Shown: piece by piece, positions 51,596 through 60,374 of the stretch
Numbering within the stretch: the stretch's first letter is position 1
Layout of the letters: each line of letters begins with the position of its first letter
DNA from: Effusibacillus pohliae DSM 22757
GTDB lineage: Bacteria > Bacillota > Bacilli > Tumebacillales > Effusibacillaceae
Length of the DNA stretch: 64,000 nt
Assembly (NCBI RefSeq): GCF_000376225.1
Contig: NZ_AQXL01000133.1
Span: 62,001 to 126,000, forward strand
Direction of reading: 5' to 3'
The notes under the pieces: model-generated
The model's database searches: none
Seen by the model: only the letters and a program-made list of their open reading frames with translations
What the model was told of the DNA's origin: nothing
Made by a program: the position numbers and the translations under genes

Positions 51596-53098
51596 TTATT
51601 TCTTTGTGCCGGTGAGGGCGTTGTAAGCGTTCGCTTCGCCGGCCCCGAACAGTTCATCCTTGCCAGGCTTGCCGTAATCATTTGCCGTCTGGCTGATAAG
51701 AGCGGCTACTTGCGGCGGGGTCAGTTCCGGATGAGCCGCCTTGATGACGCCCGCAATACCGGCCACTTTCGGCGAGGCCATCGAGGTTCCGTGCAGCAGC
51801 GCATAGCTTTTCAGGTTCGATGTGAAGTACGAAGGCAGGTAGGTCGGCCAGGTGCTCAGCGTACGGTAATGGAAGTCGCGCTTCATCAAGTCGCGCGTCG
51901 CGTCAAACACCGGACCGTTGTCGCCTCCGGGCCCTGCCACAGTGATGGTACTTTTACCGTAGTTGGAATAAAACGCAATTTTGTCGGTCGACCATTCAAT
52001 GGAGGACGATACGGTGATCACGCCCGGAATCTGACCGGGAACTTCAGTTGTCGGGCCCTTGAATTGCAGTCCAAGGTATCCGTATGTTGCATTCATATAA
52101 GCGGTTACCGCTTTTTTGTCGTCCAAATTGAGCGAATCATTGCCGGCTGCCGCCACAACCGTGACATTATGCTGGATGGCATATTGGATGGCCCGCTTCC
52201 AAAGCAGTATGTCGGCTACATCACTGTATTTGTTGCCTTGGTAGAAGTATTTGTGTGAATCGAATCCGCCAAGCGACATGTTGATGACGTCGACTCGATC
52301 ATTGGCAGCCTGCACGATCGCATCTACAATCCAGGCAGTCGGTGCTCCCGCATCTTTCGGGAATACTCGATACACACGGATTCCGAGCTCCGGACCTACT
52401 CCTTTTACCTTGCCGTTGCCGGCGATCGAACCGGCGACATGGGTTCCGTGTCCGTCGCGGTCCAGGATGTCGTTGGGGTCGCCTTTTTCCGTATCATCGA
52501 CGCCCGCCGGCACAAAATTGGCCCCTCCCAGCAGGTTGCCCTTCAGATCCGGATGGTTGGGATCGATACCGGAGTCGATGATGCCGACAACCGCTTTGTG
52601 CGTCACGGTTCCGTCAGCGTTTTTGGCGCCTCCCGTTTCCAGGCTGTAGGAAGCCCCGTTGTTGGTGATTCTTTGGATGTCCCATTGGTACTTCCAATAA
52701 CTGTCGATTTGGTCGGGTTGCGGGATGTCGGTGACTGGTTGGCCGTCCGCCGCAGTCGGATCATTCTTTTTGTAGTCAAGGCGATGCACCATTTCGACAT
52801 TTGCCGCCTGGATTTCGGCAACGCCTTTCAGATTGTCGAGGAACGACGGGTTGCTTGAAGCGACTTCCAGACCGCCCAGTTCGGGCAGGGCACGCAGGAC
52901 TTTTCCGCCGGCATCGGCTATGATAGAGTCATAGTTTGCCGGCAGCTCTTTCTGAAAAGCCACCATATACGTTTTGCCGACGGAAGCGTTGGAAGCCGGA
53001 GTGGTGTTGTTCGATGGAGCGGCCGAGAATCCGGTCCCGGCAAGTGCACCGACGGCCAACAGGGCTGTCAACGATGCAGCCGTCAATTTTCGTTTCAT
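51596..53098 (-). CDS. Secreted subtilisin-like serine protease (S8) with I9 propeptide
   Basis: 500 residues. A signal peptide covers about residues 1-27 (KRKLTAAS then TALLAVGALAGTGFSA), followed by an I9-type inhibitor propeptide (YMVAFQKELPANYDSIIADAG). The catalytic triad is D175 (VGIIDSGIDPNHPDL), H217 (GHGTHVAGS) and S439 (LLHGTSMASPKVAG), with the oxyanion Asn320 (AAAGN). Chosen start ATG 53098 is 6 bases after GGAGG; ATG 53104 touches it. It is an extracellular protease; a long loop between His and Ser (VTAYMNATYGYLGLQF) is a family insert. Confidence 0.93.
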   Translation of the reverse strand: MKRKLTAASLTALLAVGALAGTGFSAAPSNNTTPASNASVGKTYMVAFQKELPANYDSIIADAGGKVLRALPELGGLEVASSNPSFLDNLKGVAEIQAANVEMVHRLDYKKNDPTAADGQPVTDIPQPDQIDSYWKYQWDIQRITNNGASYSLETGGAKNADGTVTHKAVVGIIDSGIDPNHPDLKGNLLGGANFVPAGVDDTEKGDPNDILDRDGHGTHVAGSIAGNGKVKGVGPELGIRVYRVFPKDAGAPTAWIVDAIVQAANDRVDVINMSLGGFDSHKYFYQGNKYSDVADILLWKRAIQYAIQHNVTVVAAAGNDSLNLDDKKAVTAYMNATYGYLGLQFKGPTTEVPGQIPGVITVSSSIEWSTDKIAFYSNYGKSTITVAGPGGDNGPVFDATRDLMKRDFHYRTLSTWPTYLPSYFTSNLKSYALLHGTSMASPKVAGIAGVIKAAHPELTPPQVAALISQTANDYGKPGKDELFGAGEANAYNALTGTKK

Positions 53099-53222
53099 TT
53101 GCATCCTCCTTCATTGGTTTTATGCTTCCTCCATGATCATATTCGCGTTTCAGACGTAAATTCCTTTTCGAATGTTGTTTCTTTCGGGATATTGCAAGTG
53201 GATCGAAGAGCCGTGAGGAGGA

Positions 53223-53645
53223 TCAAAACGGTTTTGTCATCATCAAAGTACCAATCGACATCAGCAGGATGAACACGACGACGGTGGCGCACAGGTTTTC
53301 GATGCGCAGCTTGCGCAACTCTTCGTGGGCGTGGATTTTCTTGCTGGCTGCGACTTCTTCCATGCCGCGCAGCGCCACCCGCTTGATGATCCAGAACACG
53401 GCCATGTAGATCAGCATCGAGACGAGCAGCCACATTTGAAACAGCAGCCGGATGTTCGTCAGTAGCATCGCGCCGCCTGTCAACCAGAGCGTCCAGTTGG
53501 CGGCGGAGTCGAATTTTTTATATTTCGCCAGGAACGACTGCACTTGCGCGACGTTTTTCAGCCGCGGGATCATAAACAGCAGTCCCAGCTTGCATGCCAC
53601 AGCCGCCAGATGCAAGGCCAGCACCAGGTAAAAGGTGATTTTCAA
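53223..53645 (-). CDS. Small integral membrane protein, unknown
   Basis: 140 residues with four predicted helices (ITFYLVLALHLAAVACKLGLL; LWLTGGAMLLTNIRLL; LVSMLIYMAVFWIIK; ATVVVFILLMSIGTLMM) and a charged cytoplasmic loop EEVAASKKIHAHEELRKLR. TTG 53645 is 6 bases after GGGGAGGAG. The layout resembles DUF2269/CopD-like small membrane proteins, but no signature residue settles it. Confidence 0.65.
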   Translation of the reverse strand: MKITFYLVLALHLAAVACKLGLLFMIPRLKNVAQVQSFLAKYKKFDSAANWTLWLTGGAMLLTNIRLLFQMWLLVSMLIYMAVFWIIKRVALRGMEEVAASKKIHAHEELRKLRIENLCATVVVFILLMSIGTLMMTKPF

Positions 53646-53829
53646 TGGCGGCTCCTCCCCTCGTAACAAATGAAAATTGGTTTGCACCCTTATTGTAGCA
53701 GATTTACAAGTTGATTTCCTATCTTGCTATCGTTGGAAAATTAGAACTTTGCGAACTGCAAGAAACCCCTCTGTTCAACCGATCGGCCGGCGTGTAGAAT
53801 GTAAACAATTGGGAAGAGGGAGGGAGAAC

Positions 53830-55062
53830 ATGAGTCGATTTTCACTGCGAACCATCGTCAACCGGTATGATACGGCCATCTGGGTGAGGGTGTTCGGGAC
53901 GATCCTGACGACGGTGGCCGGTTTTATGATCAAGCCCTTTCTCGTCCTGTACCTGTACAACAAGCTGGGCGGAGCCGTGTTGTTGCCGATGGTGATTTTG
54001 GGACTGCAGTCGGCGAGCGGTGTGCTGCTGAATCTGTGGGGAGGGAGCCTCACCGACCGGTATGGCCGGAGACCGTTGATGCTGATTGCGTTATCGATTG
54101 AAATGCTGGCGATGATCGGCTTTATGTTTGCTGATTCGGTTTGGGAATTTGCCTTGTTTGCCACGCTCAACGGGGTGGGCATGGCGTTATTCTTCCCGGC
54201 GGCCAACGCCCAGGTGACCGATGTGGTGCCGGAGGAAAAACGGGCGGAAGTGTTTGCGCTGCTGCATACGGCATTGAACGTGGGAGCTGCTGCCGGACCG
54301 TTGTTGGGGCTAGCCGTGTTTAAGTACAGCCCGCAACTTGTATTTGCCATCTCGGCCGGCGCGTTCCTGATTTATACGTTGATCGTCTGGTGGAAAGTGC
54401 CGGAAACCCTGCCTGTCGGAGTCAGGGACAAGAAGCTCCGCAGCCAGGCGCCGAAGTTGCGGTTTCGTGAGCACCGAAAGCTGTTTTGGCTGACGTTGTA
54501 CGCTTTGCCGGTCGGGATGCTGTACGCACAGGTGGAATCCACGTTTCCCCTACACTTAAAGGACACGTTCGAAAATTACCAGTCGGTGTTCGCCTGGTTG
54601 ATGACCATCAACGGGACAACGGTGATCCTGCTGCAGATGTGGATCGCCAGATACACGGAACATCTGGCTCCGCACAAGGTGATTTTTGCTTCCTATTGCC
54701 TGTTCGCGATCGTGGCCGTCGGCTACGGGTTTGCGCCGGCCTTCGCGCTGCTCGTGCTGGTCGAGTTGGCGTTCACGCTCGGGGAGATGATGAACGGGCC
54801 GCATATTCAAAAAGCGGTGTCGCTGATGGCGCCGCCCGAAATGCGCGGACGGTATTTTTCAGTATTTAGCTTGAATTGGCAGTTGTCCAGGGCGGTCGGG
54901 CCGTTCCTGGGCGGACTGGTGCTGACCGAATGGGGCGGACAATCGCTGTTCGCGATTCTCGCGGGTTGCCTGTTGGCGGCCGGCTGGGCGCAATACCGGC
55001 TGATCCGTAGTCTGCAGGCCAAGCAATCCGAACCTGTCGGAATGGCGGTGGCGGCCGAGTAA
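53830..55062 (+). CDS. Major facilitator superfamily transporter
   Basis: 410 residues with 12 predicted helices. The MFS signature between helices 2 and 3 is visible as WGGSLTDRYGRRPLM, with a second-half counterpart around RYTEHLAPHKV. It resembles drug-efflux type MFS proteins of Bacilli, such as the YitG/MdtG-like group. ATG 53830 follows GGGAGGGAGA. Substrate unknown. Confidence 0.85.
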   Translation: MSRFSLRTIVNRYDTAIWVRVFGTILTTVAGFMIKPFLVLYLYNKLGGAVLLPMVILGLQSASGVLLNLWGGSLTDRYGRRPLMLIALSIEMLAMIGFMFADSVWEFALFATLNGVGMALFFPAANAQVTDVVPEEKRAEVFALLHTALNVGAAAGPLLGLAVFKYSPQLVFAISAGAFLIYTLIVWWKVPETLPVGVRDKKLRSQAPKLRFREHRKLFWLTLYALPVGMLYAQVESTFPLHLKDTFENYQSVFAWLMTINGTTVILLQMWIARYTEHLAPHKVIFASYCLFAIVAVGYGFAPAFALLVLVELAFTLGEMMNGPHIQKAVSLMAPPEMRGRYFSVFSLNWQLSRAVGPFLGGLVLTEWGGQSLFAILAGCLLAAGWAQYRLIRSLQAKQSEPVGMAVAAE

Positions 55063-55076
55063 CGAAAAAAATCGAA

Positions 55077-55100
55077 AACCCCGCTATTCACAGCGGGGTT
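55077..55100. terminator. Two-way terminator between the MFS gene and rplT
   Basis: AACCCCGCT (55077-55085), loop ATTCAC, AGCGGGGTT (55092-55100). T-rich on the minus strand (for rplT) and short T run on the plus strand. Confidence 0.75.
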
Positions 55101-55114
55101 GATTTTCGGAAGGA

Positions 55115-55468
55115 TCATCCTGCGTTTTTTGCTTTTTCGCAGATCGATGCGAAAGCTGCTTTGTCGTTCACGGCGAGATCAGCCAGCATCTTGCGGTTGA
55201 CTTCGATGCCCGCTTTTTTCAGGCCGTTGATCAGCTTGCTGTAGGACAAACCGTTGGCGCGCGCTTGTGCGTTGATCCGCGTGATCCACAACTTCCGGAA
55301 ATCGCGTTTGCGCTGACGACGGTCGCGGAACGCATACAGCAAGGATTTCATGACCTGGGCGTTCGCCGTCTTGAACAGACGATGTTTCGAACCGCGGTAG
55401 CCGCGGGCCAGTTTCAGGATTTTCTTATGACGACGGCGTGTAACCGTACCACCTTTGACGCGAGGCAT
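55115..55468 (-). CDS. rplT: Ribosomal protein L20
   Basis: 117 residues, standard length. Recognised by the basic N-terminus ([33 protein letters not shown]) and [17 protein letters not shown]. Besides building the 50S subunit, L20 is the known repressor of its own operon through a leader RNA, which is present upstream of infC. Confidence 0.98.
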   Translation of the reverse strand: MPRVKGGTVTRRRHKKILKLARGYRGSKHRLFKTANAQVMKSLLYAFRDRRQRKRDFRKLWITRINAQARANGLSYSKLINGLKKAGIEVNRKMLADLAVNDKAAFASICEKAKNAG

Positions 55469-55491
55469 TTGCCTTCACTCCTTCGACGAGA

Positions 55492-55689
55492 TTAGATGTA
55501 GGTAACGATTTGCTTGATCCGCTTGTAATCACCGGGCGAAACGAGCGCCGCTTTGCGCAGATGGCGCTTTTGTTTCTCCGATTTGTTCAGGAACAGGTGA
55601 CTGGTGTAAGCGTGCGAACGCTTCAGCTTGCCGGAGCCGGTGCGCTTGAAACGCTTGGCAGCGGCGCGTTTGGTTTTCATTTTCGGCAT
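55492..55689 (-). CDS. rpmI: Ribosomal protein L35
   Basis: 65 residues: [19 protein letters not shown], a standard L35 N-terminus, then [20 protein letters not shown] 55689 is chosen; the open frame upstream (to 55716) overlaps infC's end. It lies between infC and rplT as in most Bacilli. Confidence 0.97.
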   Translation of the reverse strand: MPKMKTKRAAAKRFKRTGSGKLKRSHAYTSHLFLNKSEKQKRHLRKAALVSPGDYKRIKQIVTYI

Positions 55690-55696
55690 GTGTATT

Positions 55697-56215
55697 TCAA
55701 CCCTTTCTTGGAGCAAGAATCATAATCATCTGGCGCCCGTCCATGTTCGGGGCACGTTCCACAAGCGCCAATTCGCTGGTTTGCTCGATCATGCGCTCGA
55801 GTACTTTCTTACCGATATCCGCGTGCGTTATCTGGCGTCCGCGAAAACGAACGGTGACCTTCACTTTGTCGCCATTTTGGAGAAACTTGACTGCGCTCCG
55901 GAGCTTGGTTTGAAAATCATGCTCGTCGATCGTCGGAGACAGCCGAATCTCCTTGATGTTGATCACTTGCTGATTCTTGCGAGCCTCTTTTTCTTTCTTT
56001 TGTTGTTCAAACTTGTATTTCCCGTAATCCATGATTTTACATACGGGGGGCTTTGCGGTGGGTGCAACATTGACCAGATCCAGGTTGCGTTCTTCTGCGA
56101 TTTGCAGAGCCTTGTGGAGAGGCATGATGCCAAGTTGTTCCCCTTTATCATCGATCAATCGCACTTCCCGTGCACGAATCCCTTCGTTGATCTGAACTTC
56201 GTGATCGCGACTAAT
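55697..56215 (-). CDS. infC: Translation initiation factor IF-3 (AUU start)
   Basis: 172 residues. The start is ATT at 56215, 6 bases after GGAGGTGA, giving [20 protein letters not shown], the normal IF-3 N-terminus; starting at the first ATG/GTG-type codon (56164) would cut 17 conserved residues. AUU starts are a known autoregulatory feature of infC because IF-3 rejects non-standard starts. C-terminal features include [20 protein letters not shown]. First gene of infC-rpmI-rplT. Confidence 0.96.
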   Translation of the reverse strand: MSRDHEVQINEGIRAREVRLIDDKGEQLGIMPLHKALQIAEERNLDLVNVAPTAKPPVCKIMDYGKYKFEQQKKEKEARKNQQVINIKEIRLSPTIDEHDFQTKLRSAVKFLQNGDKVKVTVRFRGRQITHADIGKKVLERMIEQTSELALVERAPNMDGRQMIMILAPRKG

Positions 56216-56351
56216 AGTGAGTCACCTCCAAATAGAATGAAAAAGCGGACGCACGTGCGCCCGCGGAACATACGAACCATATCGTATCCCATCCGAAACC
56301 CGATCGCATGTTGCAGCGAGTAGGTGAGAAGCGAGCGCTTCTGCTTTCTAA
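56216..56351 (-). ncRNA. L20/infC leader with attenuator
   Basis: A ~136-base leader between promoter and infC. Near its 5' end lies AGAAGCGCTCGCTTCTCACC; near its 3' end a strong hairpin GCGG..CGCAC/GTGCG..CCGC (56245-56264) is followed by five T on the minus strand, a classic transcription attenuator. This matches the arrangement of L20 leaders in Firmicutes, where L20 binding promotes early termination. Confidence 0.7.
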
Positions 56352-56357
56352 TCAATA

Positions 56358-56386
56358 AGAATAGCGGAACGTTATGCGATTGTCAA
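56358..56386 (-). promoter_or_regulatory. Promoter of infC-rpmI-rplT
   Basis: Minus strand: TTGACA (56381-56386), 17 bases, TATTCT (56358-56363). Predicted start near 56351. It lies 9 bases downstream of the rpsR stop. Confidence 0.75.
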
Positions 56387-56394
56387 CGAAATTC

Positions 56395-56631
56395 TTACCC
56401 TTCGACCGTGTACGGCAGCAGCGCAATGATGCGTGCGTTCTTGATTGCTTTCGTGACTTGCCGTTGGTGGTGCGCACAGTTGCCAGAAATCCGCCGCGGC
56501 AGGATTTTTCCGCGTTCGGTGATGTACCGGCTCAAACGGTTGACATCCTTATAATCGACATGCTGCACTTTGTCAACGCACAGCTTGCACACTTTACGGC
56601 GTTTGCCGCGTTTTTTCTTGAAATCGCTCAT
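56395..56631 (-). CDS. rpsR: Ribosomal protein S18
   Basis: 78 residues. [15 protein letters not shown], then [20 protein letters not shown] and [17 protein letters not shown]. The CxxC plus a later Cys-x-His suggest the zinc-binding (C+) version. ATG 56631 follows AAGGAGA. It starts only 25 bases after the rpsF stop: the ssb gene that usually lies between them is absent. Confidence 0.97.
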   Translation of the reverse strand: MSDFKKKRGKRRKVCKLCVDKVQHVDYKDVNRLSRYITERGKILPRRISGNCAHHQRQVTKAIKNARIIALLPYTVEG

Positions 56632-56656
56632 GTTCAAAATCTCCTTCCTCGTAGAA

Positions 56657-56944
56657 TTAGCGCTCCGTCACAGTCGTCAGGATCCGAATCACGTCATCGC
56701 TGATGCGAAGAACGCGTTCGAGTTCCTGCGGGACTGTGGTGTCCGCCTTGTAGTTCAACTGGACGTAGTAGCCTTGCTTGAATCCTTCGATCTCATACGC
56801 AAGACGACGCTGGCCCAGCTCGGTCACTTTCTCGATTTCACCGCCGTTGTCGGTGATGACCTTGTTGAACTTCTCTACGAGGGCTTTGCGTGCTTCTTCA
56901 TCCAGATCGGGACGAAGAATGTACATCGTTTCGTAAGAACGCAT
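56657..56944 (-). CDS. rpsF: Ribosomal protein S6
   Basis: 95 residues: [36 protein letters not shown] and the C-terminal [16 protein letters not shown] are typical. ATG 56944 follows AAAGGAGGAAA; the upstream GTG/ATG codons in frame lack support. S6 forms a dimer with S18 encoded next. Confidence 0.97.
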   Translation of the reverse strand: MRSYETMYILRPDLDEEARKALVEKFNKVITDNGGEIEKVTELGQRRLAYEIEGFKQGYYVQLNYKADTTVPQELERVLRISDDVIRILTTVTER

Positions 56945-57067
56945 TCGGCTGTTTCCTCCTTTTGGACATATGACCCTCACTCGGACGCAGCCCGCCAGGC
57001 AGTTCAGCGTGGCGTACCAGTGCCCTTATCGCAATAAGGGGTGAGAGTAAGGTGGGCTGATACACAG
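56945..57067 (-). ncRNA. Structured rpsF leader (S6:S18-type)
   Basis: From the promoter to rpsF the minus-strand RNA can pair ACTCTCAC (near 57050) with GTGAGGGT (near 56972) and form an inner ACCCCTTAT-GCGATAAGGG-like hairpin (about 57015-57046). Position and shape agree with the S6:S18 autoregulatory leader found before rpsF in many bacteria. The exact motif was not verified base by base. Confidence 0.5.
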
Positions 57068-57073
57068 ATTTAA

Positions 57074-57102
57074 ATTATATGCGGTTGTGGCGGGAAATGC
57101 AA
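57074..57102 (-). promoter_or_regulatory. Promoter of rpsF-rpsR
   Basis: Minus strand: TTGCAT (57097-57102), 17 bases, TATAAT (57074-57079). Predicted start near 57067. Confidence 0.75.
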
Positions 57103-57149
57103 GTGTGTATTTTGAGCTGTGTGTCAGCAGGTATCCAGCCGGGGGATTA

Positions 57150-57199
57150 TTGACAGAATAATCGGATAGAATTAAAATTTATATTGAACGTTCAATATA
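57150..57199 (+). promoter_or_regulatory. tetR promoter with 20-base palindromic operator
   Basis: TTGACA (57150-57155), 17 bases, TAAAAT (57173-57178), then the perfect palindrome TATATTGAACGTTCAATATA (57180-57199) at the transcription start. The placement is ideal for repression by the TetR protein encoded 16 bases downstream. Confidence 0.75.
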
Positions 57200-57214
57200 G
57201 AAAAGGAGACGCCT

Positions 57215-57841
57215 ATGCCAAAGATAGGAATGGAGCCAATCCGCAAGGAGCAGGTGATCGAAGCAACAAAGCGATGCATTGTCAGAAAGGGACTTGCCAA
57301 CCTGTCGATCAAGGATATTGCGGCGGCGGCCGGAGTGAGCACAGGAATCATCTATCACTACTTTGAAAACAAGGAGGATGTATTACTGCAGGTTCTGAAA
57401 GAATCATTCCGAACATCGCACGAGAAAGTCATGCAAACGGTGGAACCCTTGCCAAACCCAGTCGACAAATTTTTTGCACATCTGGAAAATATCAACGCAG
57501 TGCCAAAAGACAATCCCGAATTTTACATCGTGTTGCTGAACTACCTGGGACAGTCGACACACAATCCGCAGATCAGGAAAATTGTAACCAAATTTTTCTA
57601 TAACTTGCGGTCGTATACCGAGAACTATTTGCGCATCAAAACGGAAGCCGATCCGACAGCCGCGTGCCATCTGAAAAATCTGCCCGTCATTCTCTATGCT
57701 TTGGGGTTGGGGCTGGGCATCATGTGGACACTGGACAACGATTTCTATGATATCGAAGAAATGGGAGAGAGTCTGAAGGAATGGTTGGCCAAGTACCTCG
57801 ACCTCACCGGAAAGGGGCCTCAGGATGGAAGTGTTGGTTGA
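57215..57841 (+). CDS. TetR-family regulator
   Basis: 208 residues. The N-terminal HTH covers about residues 14-55 (ATKRCIVRKGLANLSIKDIA, AAGVSTGIIYHYFENKEDVL); the rest is a helical ligand/dimer domain of the fatty-acyl/acyl-CoA type. ATG 57215 follows AAGGAGACG. The gene overlaps the enoyl-CoA hydratase gene by 17 bases. It should bind the 57180-57199 palindrome and control this acyl-CoA operon. Confidence 0.88.
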   Translation: MPKIGMEPIRKEQVIEATKRCIVRKGLANLSIKDIAAAAGVSTGIIYHYFENKEDVLLQVLKESFRTSHEKVMQTVEPLPNPVDKFFAHLENINAVPKDNPEFYIVLLNYLGQSTHNPQIRKIVTKFFYNLRSYTENYLRIKTEADPTAACHLKNLPVILYALGLGLGIMWTLDNDFYDIEEMGESLKEWLAKYLDLTGKGPQDGSVG

Positions 57842-58592
57842 AAAAAAAGGAAAAGTTTGCACGATCACGATCAATCGGCCGCATGTGAAAAATGCTGTGA
57901 ACCGGGAAACCGCCAAGCAACTGGCCGATGCTTTCCGTACGTTTGAACGGGACGACGGGCTGCATGTGGCGGTTCTCTATGGGGTAGGCGGCACATTTTG
58001 CGCAGGTGCGGACCTCAAGGCGATTGCTGAAGGAAAGGGGAACCTTATGGAGACCGACATGACGAAGGACGGTCCGATGGGGCCGACCCGGATGCGTCTT
58101 TCCAAGCCGGTGATTGCGGCCGTTTCGGGGTATGCCGTTGCCGGAGGGCTTGAACTGGCTCTGTGGTGTGATCTTCGTGTGGTCGAACGTAACGCCGTTT
58201 TTGGAGTCTTCTGCCGCCGCTTTGGCGTACCTCTGGTGGACGGAGGAACACAACGGTTACCAAGGCTCATCGGGATGAGCAGGGCGCTGGATCTGATTCT
58301 GACGGGCCGTCCGGTGGGAGCGGAGGAAGCACTAGCAATGGGGCTGGCGAACAGAGTGGTGGAGCCCGGAATGGCGAAAGAAGAATCGGAAAAGCTGGCC
58401 GCCCAAATCGCGGAGTTTCCCCAACGATGCATGCGCAGCGACCGTGAAGCGGTTTACCGCGGGTTTGACCTGGATTTTGACAAAGCAATGGAGCTGGAGT
58501 TTCGACTTGGTTTGAACGTCATGAACAGCGGAGAAACGCAGCAAGGCGCGATCCGTTTTGCCGCCGGGGAAGGCAGGCACGGACAATTTTGA
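57825..58592 (+). CDS. Enoyl-CoA hydratase/isomerase family protein
   Basis: 255 residues of the crotonase fold. Visible: TINRPHVKNAVN, the oxyanion-hole segment GGTFCAGADLKAIA, and SGYAVAGGLELALWCDLRVV. The glutamate expected after GGLE... in hydratases is replaced in the second acid position by a RFGVPLVDGGTQRLPRLIG block typical of many acyl-CoA hydratases. Substrate unknown; paired with an acyl-CoA ligase (broken) and a TetR of the fatty-acid type. Confidence 0.85.
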   Translation: MEVLVEKKGKVCTITINRPHVKNAVNRETAKQLADAFRTFERDDGLHVAVLYGVGGTFCAGADLKAIAEGKGNLMETDMTKDGPMGPTRMRLSKPVIAAVSGYAVAGGLELALWCDLRVVERNAVFGVFCRRFGVPLVDGGTQRLPRLIGMSRALDLILTGRPVGAEEALAMGLANRVVEPGMAKEESEKLAAQIAEFPQRCMRSDREAVYRGFDLDFDKAMELEFRLGLNVMNSGETQQGAIRFAAGEGRHGQF

Positions 58593-58618
58593 TACACCCG
58601 ACAAAGGGGGAAACGGGA

Positions 58619-59632
58619 ATGGTTGTCAAAGAGTTGATTCAGCGGGGAACCAAGTTCTATCCTCGACAAACCGCCGTTTTATACCAGGGAGAGACGCTTA
58701 CGTTCGAACAGGTGTACAGCAACAGCAACCGGCTTGCAAATGCCTTGCTGAAACTTGGCTTGCGAAAAGGGGACCGAGTGGCGTTTTTACTTGCCAATTC
58801 ACTTCAGAGCATCGAAATCGATTTTGCTCTCCTGTTGAGCGGGTTGGTGAGGGTTCCTCTGAACACCCGTCTCTCGGAGGCAGAACATCTTCACATGATC
58901 CGGGAAACGGAGGCCAAAGCGATTCTCTTTACGGAAGAGTTCAGCGGTCGGGTAGTCTCGTTGCAGCCGAACCTGACGACTGTCCAATTTTATTGCCAGA
59001 CCAATGGAACGCCGAAATTTCCATGGATTCTGTCCATGCCGGATGTGGCCAGCTCGGTCACCGACTCGGAACCTGCCGTTAAGGTGGAGGAAAGCGATCT
59101 GGCTACGATCCAGTACACTTCAGGGACGACGGGAAAATTGAAAGCGGCCGTGCATACACAGGCAACATGGGTGGCCATCTGCAACAATATCCTGTCATCG
59201 GTTGATATTGAGCACGGGGACAGCATGCTGCATGCGGCGCCGTTGACGCACGCCTCAGGGACGTTGGTGCTGCCGCATTGGGTCAGGGGAGCGTCCAATA
59301 TAGTGCTGCCGGGTTTCAATCCGCAGGAATATTTGGAAACGGTTGATCGTGAGAAGCCGACTACCCTGAACCTGGTTCCGACGATGATCGTGATGCTCCT
59401 GAATTTTCCCGGAGTCGAACAATATTCGTTCGCATCGGTTAGAAACATCATTTACGGCGCTTCACCGATGCCGAGAGAAGCATTGCGGCGAGGGTTGGCC
59501 TTATGGGGTGCGAAGTTCGTCCAATATTATGGACAGACAGAAGCTCCCTTGATCCTTACACTCTTAAGCAAACGAGATCATCTCGCCGACGGGCCTGAAA
59601 GCGAGCGTAGACTGTTATCCTGCGGCCGTTGC
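58619..59632 (+). pseudogene. Acyl-CoA ligase (AMP-forming), 3' third deleted
   Basis: From ATG 58619 (AAAGGGGGAAA upstream) the frame matches acyl-CoA synthetases: TFEQVYSNSNRLANALLKLG, the P-loop YTSGTTGKLKAAVHT, TLNLVPTMIVML and the A5 motif YYGQTEAP. Homology stops after LLSCGR at residue 337 (59629), where a GC-rich terminator-like palindrome begins. The A7-A10 motifs and the C-terminal lid with its catalytic lysine (~170 residues) are missing. The frame stays open to 59983 but that part is antisense to bioY and not homologous. The enzyme is very probably inactive. Confidence 0.82.
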
Positions 59633-59638
59633 GACCGA

Positions 59639-59664
59639 AATCCCCCGCGGCTATGCGGGGGATT
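59639..59664. terminator. Terminator hairpin between the broken ligase and bioY
   Basis: AATCCCCCGC (59639-59648), loop GGCTAT, GCGGGGGATT (59655-59664), followed by CGTTTT on the plus strand. It serves the convergent bioY gene and marks the deletion point of the ligase. Confidence 0.65.
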
Positions 59665-59695
59665 CGTTTTCGCCCAAGCTGTGTATGCATCCCGC

Positions 59696-60274
59696 CTATA
59701 CGGAACGGTTCGTGTTTTGGCCCGTGATCTGTTCAATCGGGTACACGCGCCAGACGGCCACTGTGACGGCTGCACAGATCAGCGCTTTCAGGAAGTCGCC
59801 TGGCAGGAACGGCCACATGCCGGCAACCAGCGCCTTTGCCAGCGGCAGGTTCAGTTTGTGTGCCAGCCAGCCCACTCCTGTGGGATACAGGAACAAAGAC
59901 CCGAACAGGAAATTGACGGCGGTCAGCTTCCAGAAAGAAGGCCTGTCCGCCCGCATCCGCTCTGCAAAAAAACCGATCAATAACGCAGCGATTGGTTGTA
60001 CCCAAACAAACCCCCCGGTCGGCCCCAGCATCAAAGACACGCCGCCGCTCCCCCCGATCACCGGCAATCCGGCCGCTGCCACGCCAACCGCCAGCAGAAG
60101 CGCCAAAAATCCGTATCTCGCGCCGAGAATCGAACCGGCGATCATCGGCCCGAAGTTGATGAAGGAAATCGGAACCGCCGTAAAGGGCAGCTTGAATTTG
60201 AGAAAGCTGAATGCCATTGTGATCGCGGCGAACAAGGCGCTGAAGACAAGGCCGCGGATCGTCCATTTGCCCAT
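59696..60274 (-). CDS. bioY: Biotin transporter BioY (ECF S-component)
   Basis: 192 residues with six membrane helices. The BioY substrate region is visible as GPMIAGSILGARYGFLALLLA, GGSGGVSLMLGPTGGFVWVQP and GMWPFLPGDFLKALICAA. ATG 60274 has GGGGGC upstream. It is divergent from the ECF module genes at 60375-62929, with which it should assemble to import biotin. No biotin-operon repressor site was found in the 100-base gap. Confidence 0.92.
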   Translation of the reverse strand: MGKWTIRGLVFSALFAAITMAFSFLKFKLPFTAVPISFINFGPMIAGSILGARYGFLALLLAVGVAAAGLPVIGGSGGVSLMLGPTGGFVWVQPIAALLIGFFAERMRADRPSFWKLTAVNFLFGSLFLYPTGVGWLAHKLNLPLAKALVAGMWPFLPGDFLKALICAAVTVAVWRVYPIEQITGQNTNRSV

Positions 60275-60374
60275 TTTTTTGTTGCCCCCTTTATTGTTAA
60301 CCGATTAAGATTGATGTAGTTGACCAACCGAATCATACCATGTGCACCTTTTGGTTGTGAAGAGAGGATTTTCG

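Noticed and set aside
59633-59983. C-terminal coding extension of the acyl-CoA ligase
   Set aside because: The frame is open, but the residues do not resemble the ligase and lie antisense to bioY and over its terminator.
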